This document shows positions 42,283-54,100 of a stretch of 64,000 nucleotides of DNA, piece after piece. A program made the position numbers and the translations under genes. How positions within the stretch are numbered: position 1 is the stretch's first letter; each line of letters starts with the position of its first letter. A model generated the notes under the pieces. The model searched no databases, had not been told where the DNA came from, and saw only the letters and a program-made list of their open reading frames with translations. Source of the DNA: Chondrus crispus (taxonomy: Eukaryota; Rhodophyta; Florideophyceae; Gigartinales; Gigartinaceae); assembly GCF_000350225.1 (NCBI RefSeq), contig NW_005179063.1, positions 1 through 64,000 of the forward strand, read 5' to 3'.

Positions 42283-43073
42283 GCCATTGCCGATGCGCCT
42301 TACTTCCGCTATGATCATTCCTCGCTAGCTTCGTGCTGTGGTTCACAGCGTCCGTCTCGACTCGACAACATCCCGCATGCGTAATCCCGCCTGGGCGTGC
42401 GTGTGTGAGGACTGTCCTTACTCCTCACCACGGCGCGATCCGTAACATTCTTTCCAACTTGATAACTTCCCGACGGGGGCATCCTCGTTCGCTACCACGC
42501 GAATACCTTGGAGCCTCATAACTCTGCACAGAGCCGATCTCAGGTTGCTGATTCTCGATTCGATCACCCTCCAGGCGAGCGATTGTTTTCACCCTATTTC
42601 CACTATTTCAGTCGCTGTTCTCTCACTTCTCGCATCCTACACGTCGTCTTGATCTGCCTCGTCCGCGTGCAGTCGCCCATCGACTGCGTCCTCTCCCAAC
42701 CTTCTACCTTATCTCGAAGGTAACACACTCGTCAATCTGACGCATCCCCTTCTTCTCCAATCTTCTCGTCACACCCGCTCCCTTGTAGAACAGACTTCTT
42801 CCTCGACTCGAGATACAGCTTGTAGCCTTAATCACGATCGGCGGTTCGCAATCCCTTGTCGCCATTGGGCGCCTGTCGTGTTCTCCTGAAACTACGCACG
42901 CTCGCTCCGGGATCGCCGACCTAGGTGCGTCTCGGGAAGGGAAAACAAACATAAAAAAACAAGACAACCAAATAACAAAAATGAAACAGAACAGTTAAGA
43001 AGGTAAAAACATAGAAAACTGGTTACGGCTCCCGTCTTTTTTTCGCTTTCCATCGTCACATTCCGTATGGAGC
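42283..43073. other. Non-coding 3' remainder of element D
   Basis: Lies downstream of the minus-strand pol end of element D. No gene is visible. Its left end (gccattgccgatgcgc) resembles the start of the equivalent stretch beside remnant E (aaaattcccgatgtgg). Confidence 0.4.
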
Positions 43074-44039
43074 TCATCCTGGTCTCGCGCGTGCGACTTG
43101 CGGCGGGAGGGGCAGTTTCTTCCTCCGAAAATAGGTCACCAGTGCGCTGCGCGGTAACTGGGAAATCGGCTCCCACGTTGCGTCCTCAATCGCGTAGCCA
43201 TACCATTCCACCTTGAGAATTAATTTTCCATCTTGATAAGCGTGGTCGACTATTTTGTCGATCACGTACTCCTGACCCCCAGTTCCTTCTTCCTGCGTGT
43301 CCAACTGTCCGTCCCCCTTCCGAAGAGCCAGCGACTCATTCTCATCCTGCTCTTCCGGACCTCCCATCTCTTGTAGATCGGGCGGGATGCCCGCAGCTTC
43401 CTGATTTATCAACGGTCCATCATCCGTCCTATCCTTCGCTTGCATGGCGGGTTCTTCTCGTCCCCCACCTCGATTTAGGAACTGTAGCGCTTGTCGTAGC
43501 CCCATTATCGGCGTGTAGTCCATGGGACTAGGGGCTAATTCGACTCTATCTCGCGACACGCGCTCTTCTTGGTCGCCTATAACAATGACGACCGTATTCT
43601 CAGTTGACTCCTTCACTTGATACGGACCCGTAGCCACTTGTGCCAACTTCTGTTTCCGCTCAGTGGCCGTGCCTTGCTCTTTCCGAAGGAATACGTATGA
43701 TCCTGAACGGATGTCATACCTCGGTTTGCGGAGCCGTGCGTCAAAGTTTTGCTTGCAGCGCGCTTGTTCTTTCCGTAAGCTCTTATCAGCGCCTTTCATC
43801 AGGCTTTCCAACCAAGACGGCCATTTCAGGTAGTACGCTCGATTCGAGCTAAATCCTTCCAAACTTGGCTGTGCTTGTAACGTAATGCTTCTCGGCGCCC
43901 GAGCTAACACCAGCTCGAAGGGCGCGATGTTGGTAGTTCGATGAACTTGCGTGTTGTATGCGAACGTCACCGCGTCGCTAAATAGGTCCCAGTCCTTGGG
44001 ATGCTCTCCAACATATTTTCGCAAGGCGGAAATCAGCGT
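43074..44039 (-). pseudogene. pol: Element D pol, 3' part (integrase end and chromodomain)
   Basis: An open frame reading in from the element C LTR begins, in D sequence, at LISALRKYVGEHPKDWD, then GPYQVKESTENTVVI (GPY/F region) and a chromodomain (YVIDKIVDHAYQDGK, VEWYGYAIEDATWEP) ending RARPG-stop at 43074. It joins exactly to the fragment ending at 59155: element C sits between codons for FNRT and ISAL, with the pentanucleotide duplicated. This 3' part has no stops of its own. Confidence 0.9.
44035..44039. repeat. Target-site duplication of element C (left)
   Basis: AGCGT, repeated at 59155-59159. Five-base duplications are typical of Ty3/Gypsy integrases. Confidence 0.9.
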
Positions 44040-44655
44040 TGTAGCATAAACACCCCCCTGACGTAGAGGGGTGTATGCTTTAGCTCGACGTAGACCATTG
44101 GGAGGGGAAGAAGACAGGGAGAACACACAGCTAACAAGACAGGGAAGCGGGCCCTGGTACCGTCGTAGAGAGGGACGGTCAGGGACGAGCGTACGCGCGG
44201 GCCGATCCACCCCTCGACGCCCCGGAGCAGCGCTTGGGTAACGTACCAGCGCTGACGGGCGGAGGCGGATCTAGGCTCGCTCGCGTACGCGTGTGCCCCC
44301 TACCCGCTTTGTCCCGTTTAACGCGCGCGAAGACCGATTGCGCATGTTAGGTAAGCTGGAAGACGGACCTTGACCGCCATATTTAATGTACATAATAACC
44401 TATCATAATAGTACAGTACCGATATACTGTAGCGACGTACTGTAGCGGTCGGTCGACACTGTAATACTGTCAGCCATCGGGGCTGAGAGTACACGTGTGC
44501 GCGCGCTCTTCGGTCCCGCGCGTACACGTGTACACGTGCGCCCCTGTACTTGGGGGTACACGTGGTGGTACTGTAGAGCGTCGAGCCCTACAGTAACCGA
44601 TCCGATTCTGAGTTGATCTAATCTAAAATAAAGCCCCAGGGGGGGTTATACTACA
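44040..44655 (-). repeat. Element C 3' LTR
   Basis: 616 bp; on the plus strand TGTAGCATAAACACC to GGGTTATACTACA. Shares the hairpin-chain layout and the cctccgcccgtcagcgctgg segment with the element A LTR but differs at many other positions. Confidence 0.9.
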
Positions 44656-44693
44656 CGGCCCCCCCTTAAACGGGGACGTCCGCGTCCACGGGG
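44656..44693 (-). promoter_or_regulatory. Polypurine tract and outer PPT-repeat copy, element C
   Basis: On the minus strand GTGGACGCGGACGTCCCCGT then TTAAGGGGGGGCCG runs up to the LTR. It matches the sequence at the pol stop (51131-51164) at about 29 of 33 positions. Confidence 0.85.
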
Positions 44694-44711
44694 GCTTGTA
44701 TAGCGTGAGCC

Positions 44712-47464
44712 ATGTCTAACCGCGTACTCGATACGGCCCCTTTGGCTTCTTCCCACGGCTCCGCTCTCTGGTCGGTATCCCCGGGGTCCTGTCTCGTGCT
44801 CCTCTGCACGCGTGCTGACCTCTCGAACCCCTTCCTGTCAACCGGGGACCTCGTCTCCCCCTCTTCGTCATCGGCTCCTTGCCGCCGTGCGGTCGCGCGC
44901 GTGCCTTTGGGGCTCGCCGTCGGCATTACCCCGCTACTCCCTCCGGGGGAGTCCGTTCTTCTCCCTCCGACCCGGCAAACGACCTTCTTTCTCCTTCTCC
45001 ACGAGCCCCGCTACTCTCTCGTCTGCCTGATCGCCTCGCGTCCTTTCGTCCTCACTATGTCACCCCGGGCTACCCCTCGGGACAGCCCCTTGCTTCCGCG
45101 GTCGGCGCCTGGCAGTGGATCGGACGCACCGGTCGTCTGCGCCCCGACCCTTGATGACTCCGCCTCCGTCGAGGAGGCGGGGGCATCACGACTACCTCCT
45201 ACCGTCGTCAACGCTGCCGCCCCGACGCCGTGGTGGCCTCCCCGTCCGTTCCGGAACGCCCGAGGGCCCCGGGTCTCTACAGTGCCCGAAAAGGCGAGTC
45301 CTCCGTCGCTCGCCGCCTTGCCGCCCAGCGCGCCATCGTCCTTGGTGGCAGGGGGTCCGATGCCCTTTCGGCCTGCGCGTGTCGATGTCGGCGGTGGTTC
45401 CCCCGGCGGGGAGCTCGTGGCATGGTCGCGCGAGGGCACGTATCAGCACGCAGAGGGCTCATATGGAGCTTCCAGTAGTTGCCGGCGCCCCGGTGCTCCG
45501 TCGACAGCGTCTCGGCTTGGCAGGGCCACAGAGGAAGAGGTGGCCCACACATCTACGCAGTGGCTGGGGGTCCCCTGGAGCGGTCGGTTCCGTTACCGCT
45601 CAGTCGCCTGAACCATGCGTGGCGCCGTCACGCTCGGTCGGGCGTGACCGTCGCCGAACTTCTGACGAGGGCTTACCTGCGCCCCGACCTGCTCCGGATC
45701 CGCACCATTTGCGAAGGTGGCCTGGCAGCGGAGGCTTCCATTGCCTTGGGTCGTCTGCTGTCTGAGGGGAACGGTGCTCCCTACCAACTTCCGGACGAGA
45801 TACCCAGTGATAGGACGTTTGTCTATAGTGTGGAAGAGGTCGAATACGTCGATCGAATGTCGACGTACCTCTTCCACCGGGACCCCCGAGCTCCCCGTCG
45901 TTTTATCCTTTCAGAGGTAGCGGGGCTGTACGTCAGCCCCCGTCCTCGTGCCTACTCAAGGGTTCGTGCGGCTCTGCAGAAGTCCGCCTGCGCTCTGATG
46001 CGCATCCACCATATCGCCCTGGCTCCTAATGATTGGTCGGCGTACCGCCACGCCGAGGAGGACGACGGCCGTGTCTTCCCATCCGCTGCCTTCTCTCCGG
46101 GCCTATCGCGAAGCGATTTTCCGGAGCTTCCGCAGGGCTTAGGGGAGGCACTCCCTTCGTTGGGAGTGTATCCGTTACTCCCCTACGCATTGAAGCATTT
46201 CGGCTTCGCGTGTGCTGACTCGAGGCACCCGGCGTATGAGGAACTTGTCTACAATTACGAGTGGGAATGGGCGTGGTCCACCTGTAACGCTTTCATGAGC
46301 GAGGTCTCGGTCCATGGACGCGCCTTCGTACAGCCCGTCGGTGTGCTGTCCTTCCTGGGTCGGGTCACGCCGCCTCTGCCCGACGTGACACTGCACCCCT
46401 TGGAGCGCGGTTCCCCGGATGTCCCATGGTCCTACATCTCGGTCCTCGACTTGATGCACCGAGCCGTCGCAGTGCCCGAACGTAACAGGCGACCGTGGAC
46501 CGACTACACAACAGGGACCCGGAGTTCCTTTCTGGCTTATGATTGTCAAGGAGATGCCTTCGTGGCACGTCCGAATCCCCTCCTGGCGGCCCCCTCTCGG
46601 AGCAAAGGGGGCGTCGGTTCTACTGCGCGGGAGGCACGATGGAAGAGGTATCGTGACCTCGACGGGGAGTACCCAGCCGTCGCGTTGGCTGGGGCGAACG
46701 TGGTACGGGGCCTTCCCGATATCGGTCCCCACACGGTGGCGGAGTCTACGTTACCTCCGCTCCCCTCCCTTGGTTCCGTTGGGTATCCTGGTACCCCGCG
46801 GGTCCAAGCGCTCCATCTCGATTTAACTTGCCGAGAGATCACCACAATCCCCGGGTTGTCCCGCGCCCCGGGGAACCTAATTTATCGGACTTGGAGCATA
46901 GAGGGCCTACTGCGGACCCTGACGAACTGGTATCTTGAGCGTAGCAGCGAGGCACGTCGCCTCGGGGCGGAGCGCCAGTCCTTCGCTGCGGAGCGCGACT
47001 CCCTCGCGGCACAGCTCCGCAGCGCTCAGGCGAGCTTGAGGCTTTACGTAGGGCCTCCTCTCGTCGCGCGAGCCATCTCCAGCGCGCCGTTGCCGACCGC
47101 GATCGATATCGCGGGGAGCGTGACCCTCTCAGAGCCGCTCGTGTCGGGCCCCCGGGGCGCGCTACGTCCGCGCCGCAGCAGGGTCTTCGTGATCCGTATG
47201 AGGGTCGCGGGTACGGCCTCTCGACGACCGACGGACCCGCGACCTCTGCTGATCCGCCCCGGGGTTGGACTCCCGTCGGAGAGGGCACGCTTCCTCCGCT
47301 TCATGAAACGGAGGCCGAATTGCCGTCTCATCCAAGCTATTGCCCCCCGAGGGCGCGTGCTACAGAGTTGTCGGAACCTTCCAACGATCCGAATCGTTGA
47401 GCTCTCGGGTACCCCGACGATCCCTCAGCAGCCTCCGTTAATCCCCTTCTCGTTAATCCCTTAA
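44712..47464 (+). pseudogene. Antisense accessory ORF, element C (frameshifted)
   Basis: Homologue of the antisense ORF of element A, again opposite to gag-pol and starting ~56 bases inside the 3' LTR. Two frames overlap: 44712-45611 (Pro/Ser-rich part; the ATG at 45054, MSPRATPRDSPLL, aligns with the proposed start in A) and 45479-47464 (core). The switch is near 45575, where A-like sequence has one more base. Shared blocks include APYQLPDEIPSDRTFVYS, LPYALKHFGFACAD and RPWTDYTT; the coiled-coil segment follows, then a second shift near 47,045 moves the DPYEGRGY tail into another frame. By eye about 60-65% of core residues match A, clearly fewer than in pol. Confidence 0.82.
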
Positions 47465-50400
47465 GCGTTCGTTTGATTCCGCCACGTGAGTCGCTAGCAA
47501 TCGCGACAGTACTCACGACCCCGGTAAATAAATCCGAATCCTTCCTTAATGCGTCGAAGTCTTCTCGTGATAACCTTCAAACACGTCGGTAGTCACACTC
47601 CCCGCTCACTGTCAGGCCCTCGTCGCGTTGGGACTTATCCCTGTCCTGTCCTTGTCTGTCAATGTGCGGTTTGTATTGCCCTTCAGCCTCTGGCCACACG
47701 TTTTGTGCGCCCTTAACAATCCTCTGCTTCTTCTGTAGCTCTACCATCGCCCCAGTGATACGCGCAAGCTCTCTGTACGTCGCACCTTCTTCATGTCACG
47801 TCCCTCCGACAGACGTACCAAAAGAGACTGCGTCGGAACCACACACCGAATTGTACAACAAAAGTCCTCGAAATGTCCTTCAGCTGAAACGCCGTGACAT
47901 AGCTCTCCATCTTCAGGTCACTGCCGTGACATTCTCTCTGGAGTGGACGCAGCGTCCGATGCTGTAAGGGCTTCACAACTCGCAATTACTTTCACGAGCA
48001 AGCTCGTCCATATCTCTCTGGAACAGCTCCGCCGTCCGAGCTCATGGTATCCGCGATCTCCGCACATTTTCGCCATCCGTTCCTTGTCAATCGCTCCCCT
48101 TGAGCCCCAGTCGAGCCGCGCTCTTGACGACAAGATTCTTGGGGGAGTATGGAGGGCGACCTCCACGTCGCATGCCCTTGTTCCACGCGGCTGCTCATGT
48201 TGACATCAGGCCTCCTCTTCCCTCGCGTCCTTCTCAAAACACGTATTCGCCCGAGCATTCTTCCTCACGACCACGTACCCTCAGAGGGTGTATGGTACAA
48301 AGTCACCGTAGCTGGCGAACTAGGTGAATCCTTCCTAGACCGTCACATCCGACCGAAGCATTGACACATACTTTTCGAACAACAATTTTTCCTCTGTTGT
48401 CCCGAATTTCGGTCCTTCCTCGAGGTCGGCTCTCATCATGTCCCCCTCAGGGAGGTCGTTCGTCGGTTCCTACCCCTGAACTGTCGCTTGCGTCAACGTG
48501 TACGGACCCCGGAGGTCCTTGACAGTAGGCGGTCGGTTGTCATTTCGTTCTGCAAAGGTCAAAATTTTCGCGGAGGGGCTTGGGGCTGGACCTACGGAGG
48601 TCCGTCTTTTTTCCTGATTCCTTGGTTACGAAGCACTTGTGGGGTCGCGCGTTTGCCCCTTCTTCCTCTGCCGAATTGCCTTGCTCCGGTCTGCGCCACC
48701 CCCTCCATTAACCGGAGAAGAGGTGGTTATCGTTATGCGGACGCACTCACGGCCGCTCGTCTCCGCATCCGTGGCGGGTGCCGCCTCTCATAGCGTATCA
48801 GACTTGTCGCTCCTCGTCGTCGACGGCGGGACGCGACAGAGTTCCGTGTTTTCGTAATTGGCGCGCCTCCGTATGCTCGAAGCGGCGTGGTTACGCTTCC
48901 GCGACACGAACGACAGTGTTCTTGCGGACGGTGCTGGAACGATTTCGGGTTCCAACTGTTTTCTTGGTCAGAGTTGCGGCGTTTACCGCCAAAGATCAAG
49001 GTTACACGAAAAAGAAGGGAAGTGAGGGGGACGGTGCGAGTCGGTCGCTTTCGTCAGCAAATTCGTTCCTTGCTGCGGCTTCGCAGCTCCTCATTACCGT
49101 CCACGGCCCGACTCGCGTACGGGGCGTGCCGTCACGCCGTCCCGCTCAGGGGGGCTGCTGGACTCGCCGCAGAGATCATCGATGGAGACGTCCATTTGCG
49201 GATGGAGGGCCCTGTTCCCTCATAACTCCAGATTTCTTTTCTCTTCTCGTGTATTGCCCGTTCCGTTGGCCTGCCTCTGCCGGTCCTGACCCTTCGGTAC
49301 TTACTTCACTTGCGTAGACGGAGCCGTATTCCGTTTTCTGTCTTCGTCCGCCACCCGTCCTGAGGCGTCTCAATCTTTCTCTGAGGCCGTCTCTCTCTCG
49401 GTACACTATCTCGGGGAGCCCGTATCCAACCCCTTATTTCGACAGTCACTCACTCCGGTGCGGGGTACGTCCTTGCGACGGTTGGGGGCCTCTCCGCAAA
49501 AGGCGTAGGTGACGAGATCCTCTTGCCAGTCGTGCCCCGAGGGGACATCGCGTGCCCTTTTGGCAAGGCCCCGGTCGTGGCCCCTTGTAGCGATGCCACG
49601 TCCGTCGAGTACGTGAACTCCGTGGTTTTCGAGGTACAGCCCTTGACGCGGGTACTGAGCTCGACGTGGTCGACCACGGAGGCGTACCTATCCGTTGTCG
49701 CACCCCTGCCCCGCGAGTACGACGCGTCGTGCGGAGTGCGGCCGGTGGCGTGGTCCCGCATATCAGGGGGACAGTCGCACCGGTGGCGCAAGCTTGGTCA
49801 TTTTCGGGTCTCCGTTCTCGGCTCATTTTGCCGACCTCGGTATGCTTCCTGTATTCGGTGTAAATCGAGGAGGGGTCCGTACGGCGCAGTGGAGATGTCA
49901 GTGATGTAGGTGGGAGCGTCTTCTCGCCCCTCCCGCGCCCCTCGGATCCGGTACCGAAGGATCGGAAGTGCGGGGGTGGCTGCGTGCTTCCTCTCCTCAG
50001 CCGTGGCCATCCCGCGCGTCGTCGCTCGCTGGAGGGCGGCTCGGGCCACTCGCACCACCGGTGCGCCGCGGTCCGCGTGAGGAGGGGACTAGGAGGGAAA
50101 GCTGATCGGTCAGCTTGGGGGTGCCGGAGCCGGGATTGCGAAGTGTCCGTTGTCGAATTCGCACCTTCCTCCCCTTTGGTGAGGGGGCGGACGTGTGTAC
50201 CTTCTGTCCGGTACCCGTTGGACCCTAGCTCAGCGCCGTCGGCCTTCTCCTTGCTTTTCGTATGGGGTACAGTACCCCCGTGCGCCATGCACGTGCTGGT
50301 GTAATTGCCACCGTTGATTCTTCGTTATTTTCGGGGGATCGTGGCGGGGTGATTTGGTGATGACGCAAGCGGTGTTGGCGCATGGCGCGCACCTCCGGCG

Positions 50401-51130
50401 CTGGTCACGTGTAACGTTCTCATCCCCCGTAATTTTCCTTATTACGGGGCATGTATCGGCGGCGGTTTTGAAGTGTCTCGCGTTCGTGCGCATATATTGG
50501 TGCCCCTCCGACCGAGTGGCTCCTGCGCTTCCGCCCCTTCCTTAACTATCGTGGCGACTGTTGAGGCGAACGCAGCCTCACTCGCCTGCTCATCTGCACA
50601 CGCCTTTTGCGCGCTTCCCCGCCCACGACCCCTATCGATAGGGTCATGACCACGACGTCCGTCGGGTTATCGGACCCGGATGCGGACTGAGGCCTTGAAA
50701 TGAGCCCTAACCTTCTCGTATATTCCGACACACAAGCGACGGGCATTCTGGTCGCTTACTCTGCCGACCGAGGGCTCTCGCGATTCCATAGCTGATCGTC
50801 TCGTTCGTTGGGCGCCCCTCCTCGCCGTGGTTGCTGGGCTTAACGGATCGTCCGGCAATCCTGTTCAGGGGGGGGTCGTTCGACTTTTCCTATCCGAACC
50901 GGGTTTCGCGGTCCTCGTAATGTCGGTCATTAGGAGGGCCCGACATTTTTTTCAGGCGGTTCGTTCTGTCCTGTTCTTATGTCTCGCGTCCTTGACGTCC
51001 GAGACGTCAAGATGACTTGAGTTGAACACGTCTCCGGCTGTGACCCTCCGATAGGGTCCACCGTCCTCCTTCGCTTCCCGTTTTAGTCTGTTCGTGCAGG
51101 CTGGGGTTAATCCGCGAAGGAGCGGTTGAG
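47465..51130. other. Non-coding stretch between antisense ORF and pol, element C
   Basis: About 3.7 kb without a supported gene. Open frames of 128 codons (plus, 49523-49909) and 280 codons (minus, 49446-50288) overlap each other; the first has protein-like stretches (SVEYVNSVVFEVQPLTRVLS), but neither has a visible counterpart in element A. Confidence 0.45.
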
Positions 51131-51164
51131 GGCCCCCCCCTTAAGCGTGAACGTCCGCGTTCAC
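51131..51164 (-). repeat. PPT-like repeat at the pol stop, element C
   Basis: On the minus strand GTGAACGCGGACGTTCACGC followed by TTAAGGGGGGGGCC; TTAA includes the pol stop TAA. Near-duplicate of the true polypurine tract at 44656-44693, with the antisense module between them. Confidence 0.85.
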
Positions 51165-54100
51165 GGTTTGGGTGAGGTCTCTGCCGGTACGTCTCCGGAG
51201 GCGTTGGGCGTAACGAGACATCAACTCCTCCGGGACGTGAGTCCGCGCAGTCCAAGTGGGTGTGGCGTAATCCGCCCACTTGATGAGGAACTCCGTCGTT
51301 CCGTCTTCCATGACTCGATGTCTCAGTAGCCGTTCAACGGCATACTGCGTTCCCGCGGTGACCTTATCGGCGAGGTCCCGCGGGGTCGTCGTACTTGCTT
51401 GTGGCGCGTCTATCGGAGACGGCGCGTACACGCAGCGGTCGGCGGAGACTCGCTCGGTGACCCCATCACGATTGATCGTGATGGTTCGGCGGTCATTGGC
51501 GAGCACGCGGTAGGGTCCGACAGCGGGGGAGGCGAGCTTGTTCGATGTCTTAGCTCCATCGGTGTGGTTGAGATATACGTATTCCCCGGGACGGAGCCGG
51601 GAATTAATACGTCGTATTCGCTTATCGAAGTCGCGCTTGTAGCGAGCCTACGTCCGACGCAGGCTCCCGTAGGCCTTTTGGATAGTCGAGTCCAAGGTCT
51701 TGAGGAACTCGGCACGTTGTTTCCCGCTATCGGAAGGGGGCGCGTCGCCGTCCGCCCGTCGGAGAGAGAACTCCGGCACTGGCCTGCTGAGCACGAGCTC
51801 AAACGGCGTGGTGCGTGTGGTGCGATGTACGTGGGAGTTGTACGCATACTTAAGCGGCCCCACGTACACATCCCAGTCGTCCTGTTGTTCACCCACGTAG
51901 TTCCTCAGCATCGAGGCGATTGTTCGGTTATATCGCTCGACTTGCCCGTTCGTCTGGGGATGGTACGCTGAAGTGTACAAATTGTTTATCCCCAGAACGC
52001 GGCACGTGCTGTGGAAGAACTTGGCATTAAACTGAGGGCCGTTGTCCGAAAGCAACGTGCGAGGGACGCCATACTTGAATACCCACGAGTTGCAGAACGC
52101 AACTGCGACCGTGTGCGCTGTTATCGTGCGGAGCGCAAGGACTTGCGTTAGCTTACTGAAGCGGTCCGTAATCACGAGCAGGAATCGTTTTCCTGTCTTC
52201 GTGTTGGGGAGCGGCCCCAAGATGTCGATGGCGAGGCTCTCGAGAGGCCTCGTAGCTGGGAACAATCTCAATCGATTGAGATGTTTCCTCAGCTTGACCC
52301 GGTTCATCGCGCAGGTCCGACACCCTCGCACCGTGGCTGCGACGTCTGCAGCCAGGTGGGGCCAGTAGTACTCGCGTCGAAGTGCGTAGTACATACGGTT
52401 CTGGCCCGGGTGCCCCGCGATGGCCGGGTTGTGGCACAGGCGAAGGAGCCTGGCGCGGAGCGTCCGAGGTACGACCACCTGAGCGATATCAGGGTCGAAG
52501 GGGTGTCTCCGTTTGAGCACCCCTTGGTGGTCCTCGAAGAACGCGGAGTCCCGGGACTCTGACTGTCGTGCCAAAACGGTTTGGCAGAAGTCATCCACGC
52601 GTTGCTGTTCGGCTATCTCCTCTATCGTAAGAGCTGCCGGAAGGTCGTTCTGCGGTGGGGCGACCGGGGAGTCGAGCGCGCCAGCCTCGGGGTCTTCGGC
52701 GCGCTGGATATCGGCGGCGTCGAACTCGTCGTTCTCCTCCCAAAACAAATTGGGTCTTTGGAGAGCGGGGGCTTCGTCGTCGCCTCGCGGTTCGTCGCGC
52801 GTCCTTGTACGGGCTTCGGCTTGGTTCCGTGTCGTTACGAAGACATGGACGGCCTGGTGATCACAGCTCGTGGTACAAGCGTGGTCCGCGAGCTCGTTCG
52901 ATACTTCTCGAACTGTCGTGCCCTCGTCGGAAGTGGGGATGTCGTCATCCACCTCGACGGTGGGGCGATGGTCATCGGCGACACGAAGCGACACGAGGCC
53001 TGACAGGGCATCGGGCACCTGATGCACGCGTCCGGGGCGGTACTGAATGGTGAAATCGTATTCAGCCAGACGTAGCCGCAACCGGGTGAGTCTTCCGGAA
53101 CTCTCGGTGAAAGACATGAGCCATCGGAGGGCGTCATGGTCCGTCCGTACGGGGAACTTCGTGCCTTCTACGTACGGCCGTAGTGTGCGGACGGCCCACA
53201 CTACGGCGAAGCACTCGCGTTCGGTAGCGCTATAGTTGCGGTCATTATCGGACAGTGAGTACGACCAATACCCCACGGGGTGCCAGTCGTTCGGCTCTTC
53301 GTGCTCCTGAAGTAAGGTGCAGCCGAGTTGGTAGGCACTCGCGTCGGTGTCTATCATGTACGGACGACCGTGCCGGGGCAACGCGAGGATCGGCGGAGCG
53401 ATCATGCACTTCTTAAGATTCTCGAACGCCTGAAGTTGCAGCTCCGTGGGGTTATAGAAATCGGGATCCGAATCCTTGCGCGTCATGTCGGTCAGAGGAC
53501 GCGCAATCTTAGCAAACCCCTTAACGAATCGGCGGTATACGTTACACGCCCCGAGGAACGAGCGCACTTGCGTCAACGTCCTTGGGAACGTGAACGTCTT
53601 GAATGCGTCGGCCGCCGTATCAGCCACGCTCAACTTGCCTGGGGAGATGACGTGCCCCAGGTAGTGCACCTTCGATCGGAAGAAGCTGCACTTCTTGAGC
53701 TTAAGGGAGATACCGGAACTCCGCAGTAAGCTCAAGACGGTATCGAGATGCCTCGCGTGTTCTCCGTGCGTACGGGAGAACACGATCACGTCGTCGAGAT
53801 CGACGAGGCATATTTGCCAGCGGACTCCGGAGAGTATTATGTCGAGCGCACGTTGGAAGGTGGCCGGTGCTCCTTTGAGTCCAAACGGCATGCGCAAGTG
53901 GCGAAACGTGCCCATGTGCGTCGTAAACGTGGTCTTATCCCGGTCTTTCGGAGCGACCAGGATCTGCCAATAACCGGAATTGCAGTCCAACGTCGTAAAG
54001 ACGGCTGCATCTCCTAACGAGTCGATGCAGTCGTCCATACGGGGCAGCGGATACGAATCCGCTGCGGTCTTCGCGTTGAGACGCCAGTAGTCCACGCAGA

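Noticed and set aside
49446-50288. 280-codon minus-strand ORF in the element C 3' region
   Set aside because: Low-complexity Arg/Pro/Ser composition, an overlapping frame on the other strand, and no counterpart in element A.
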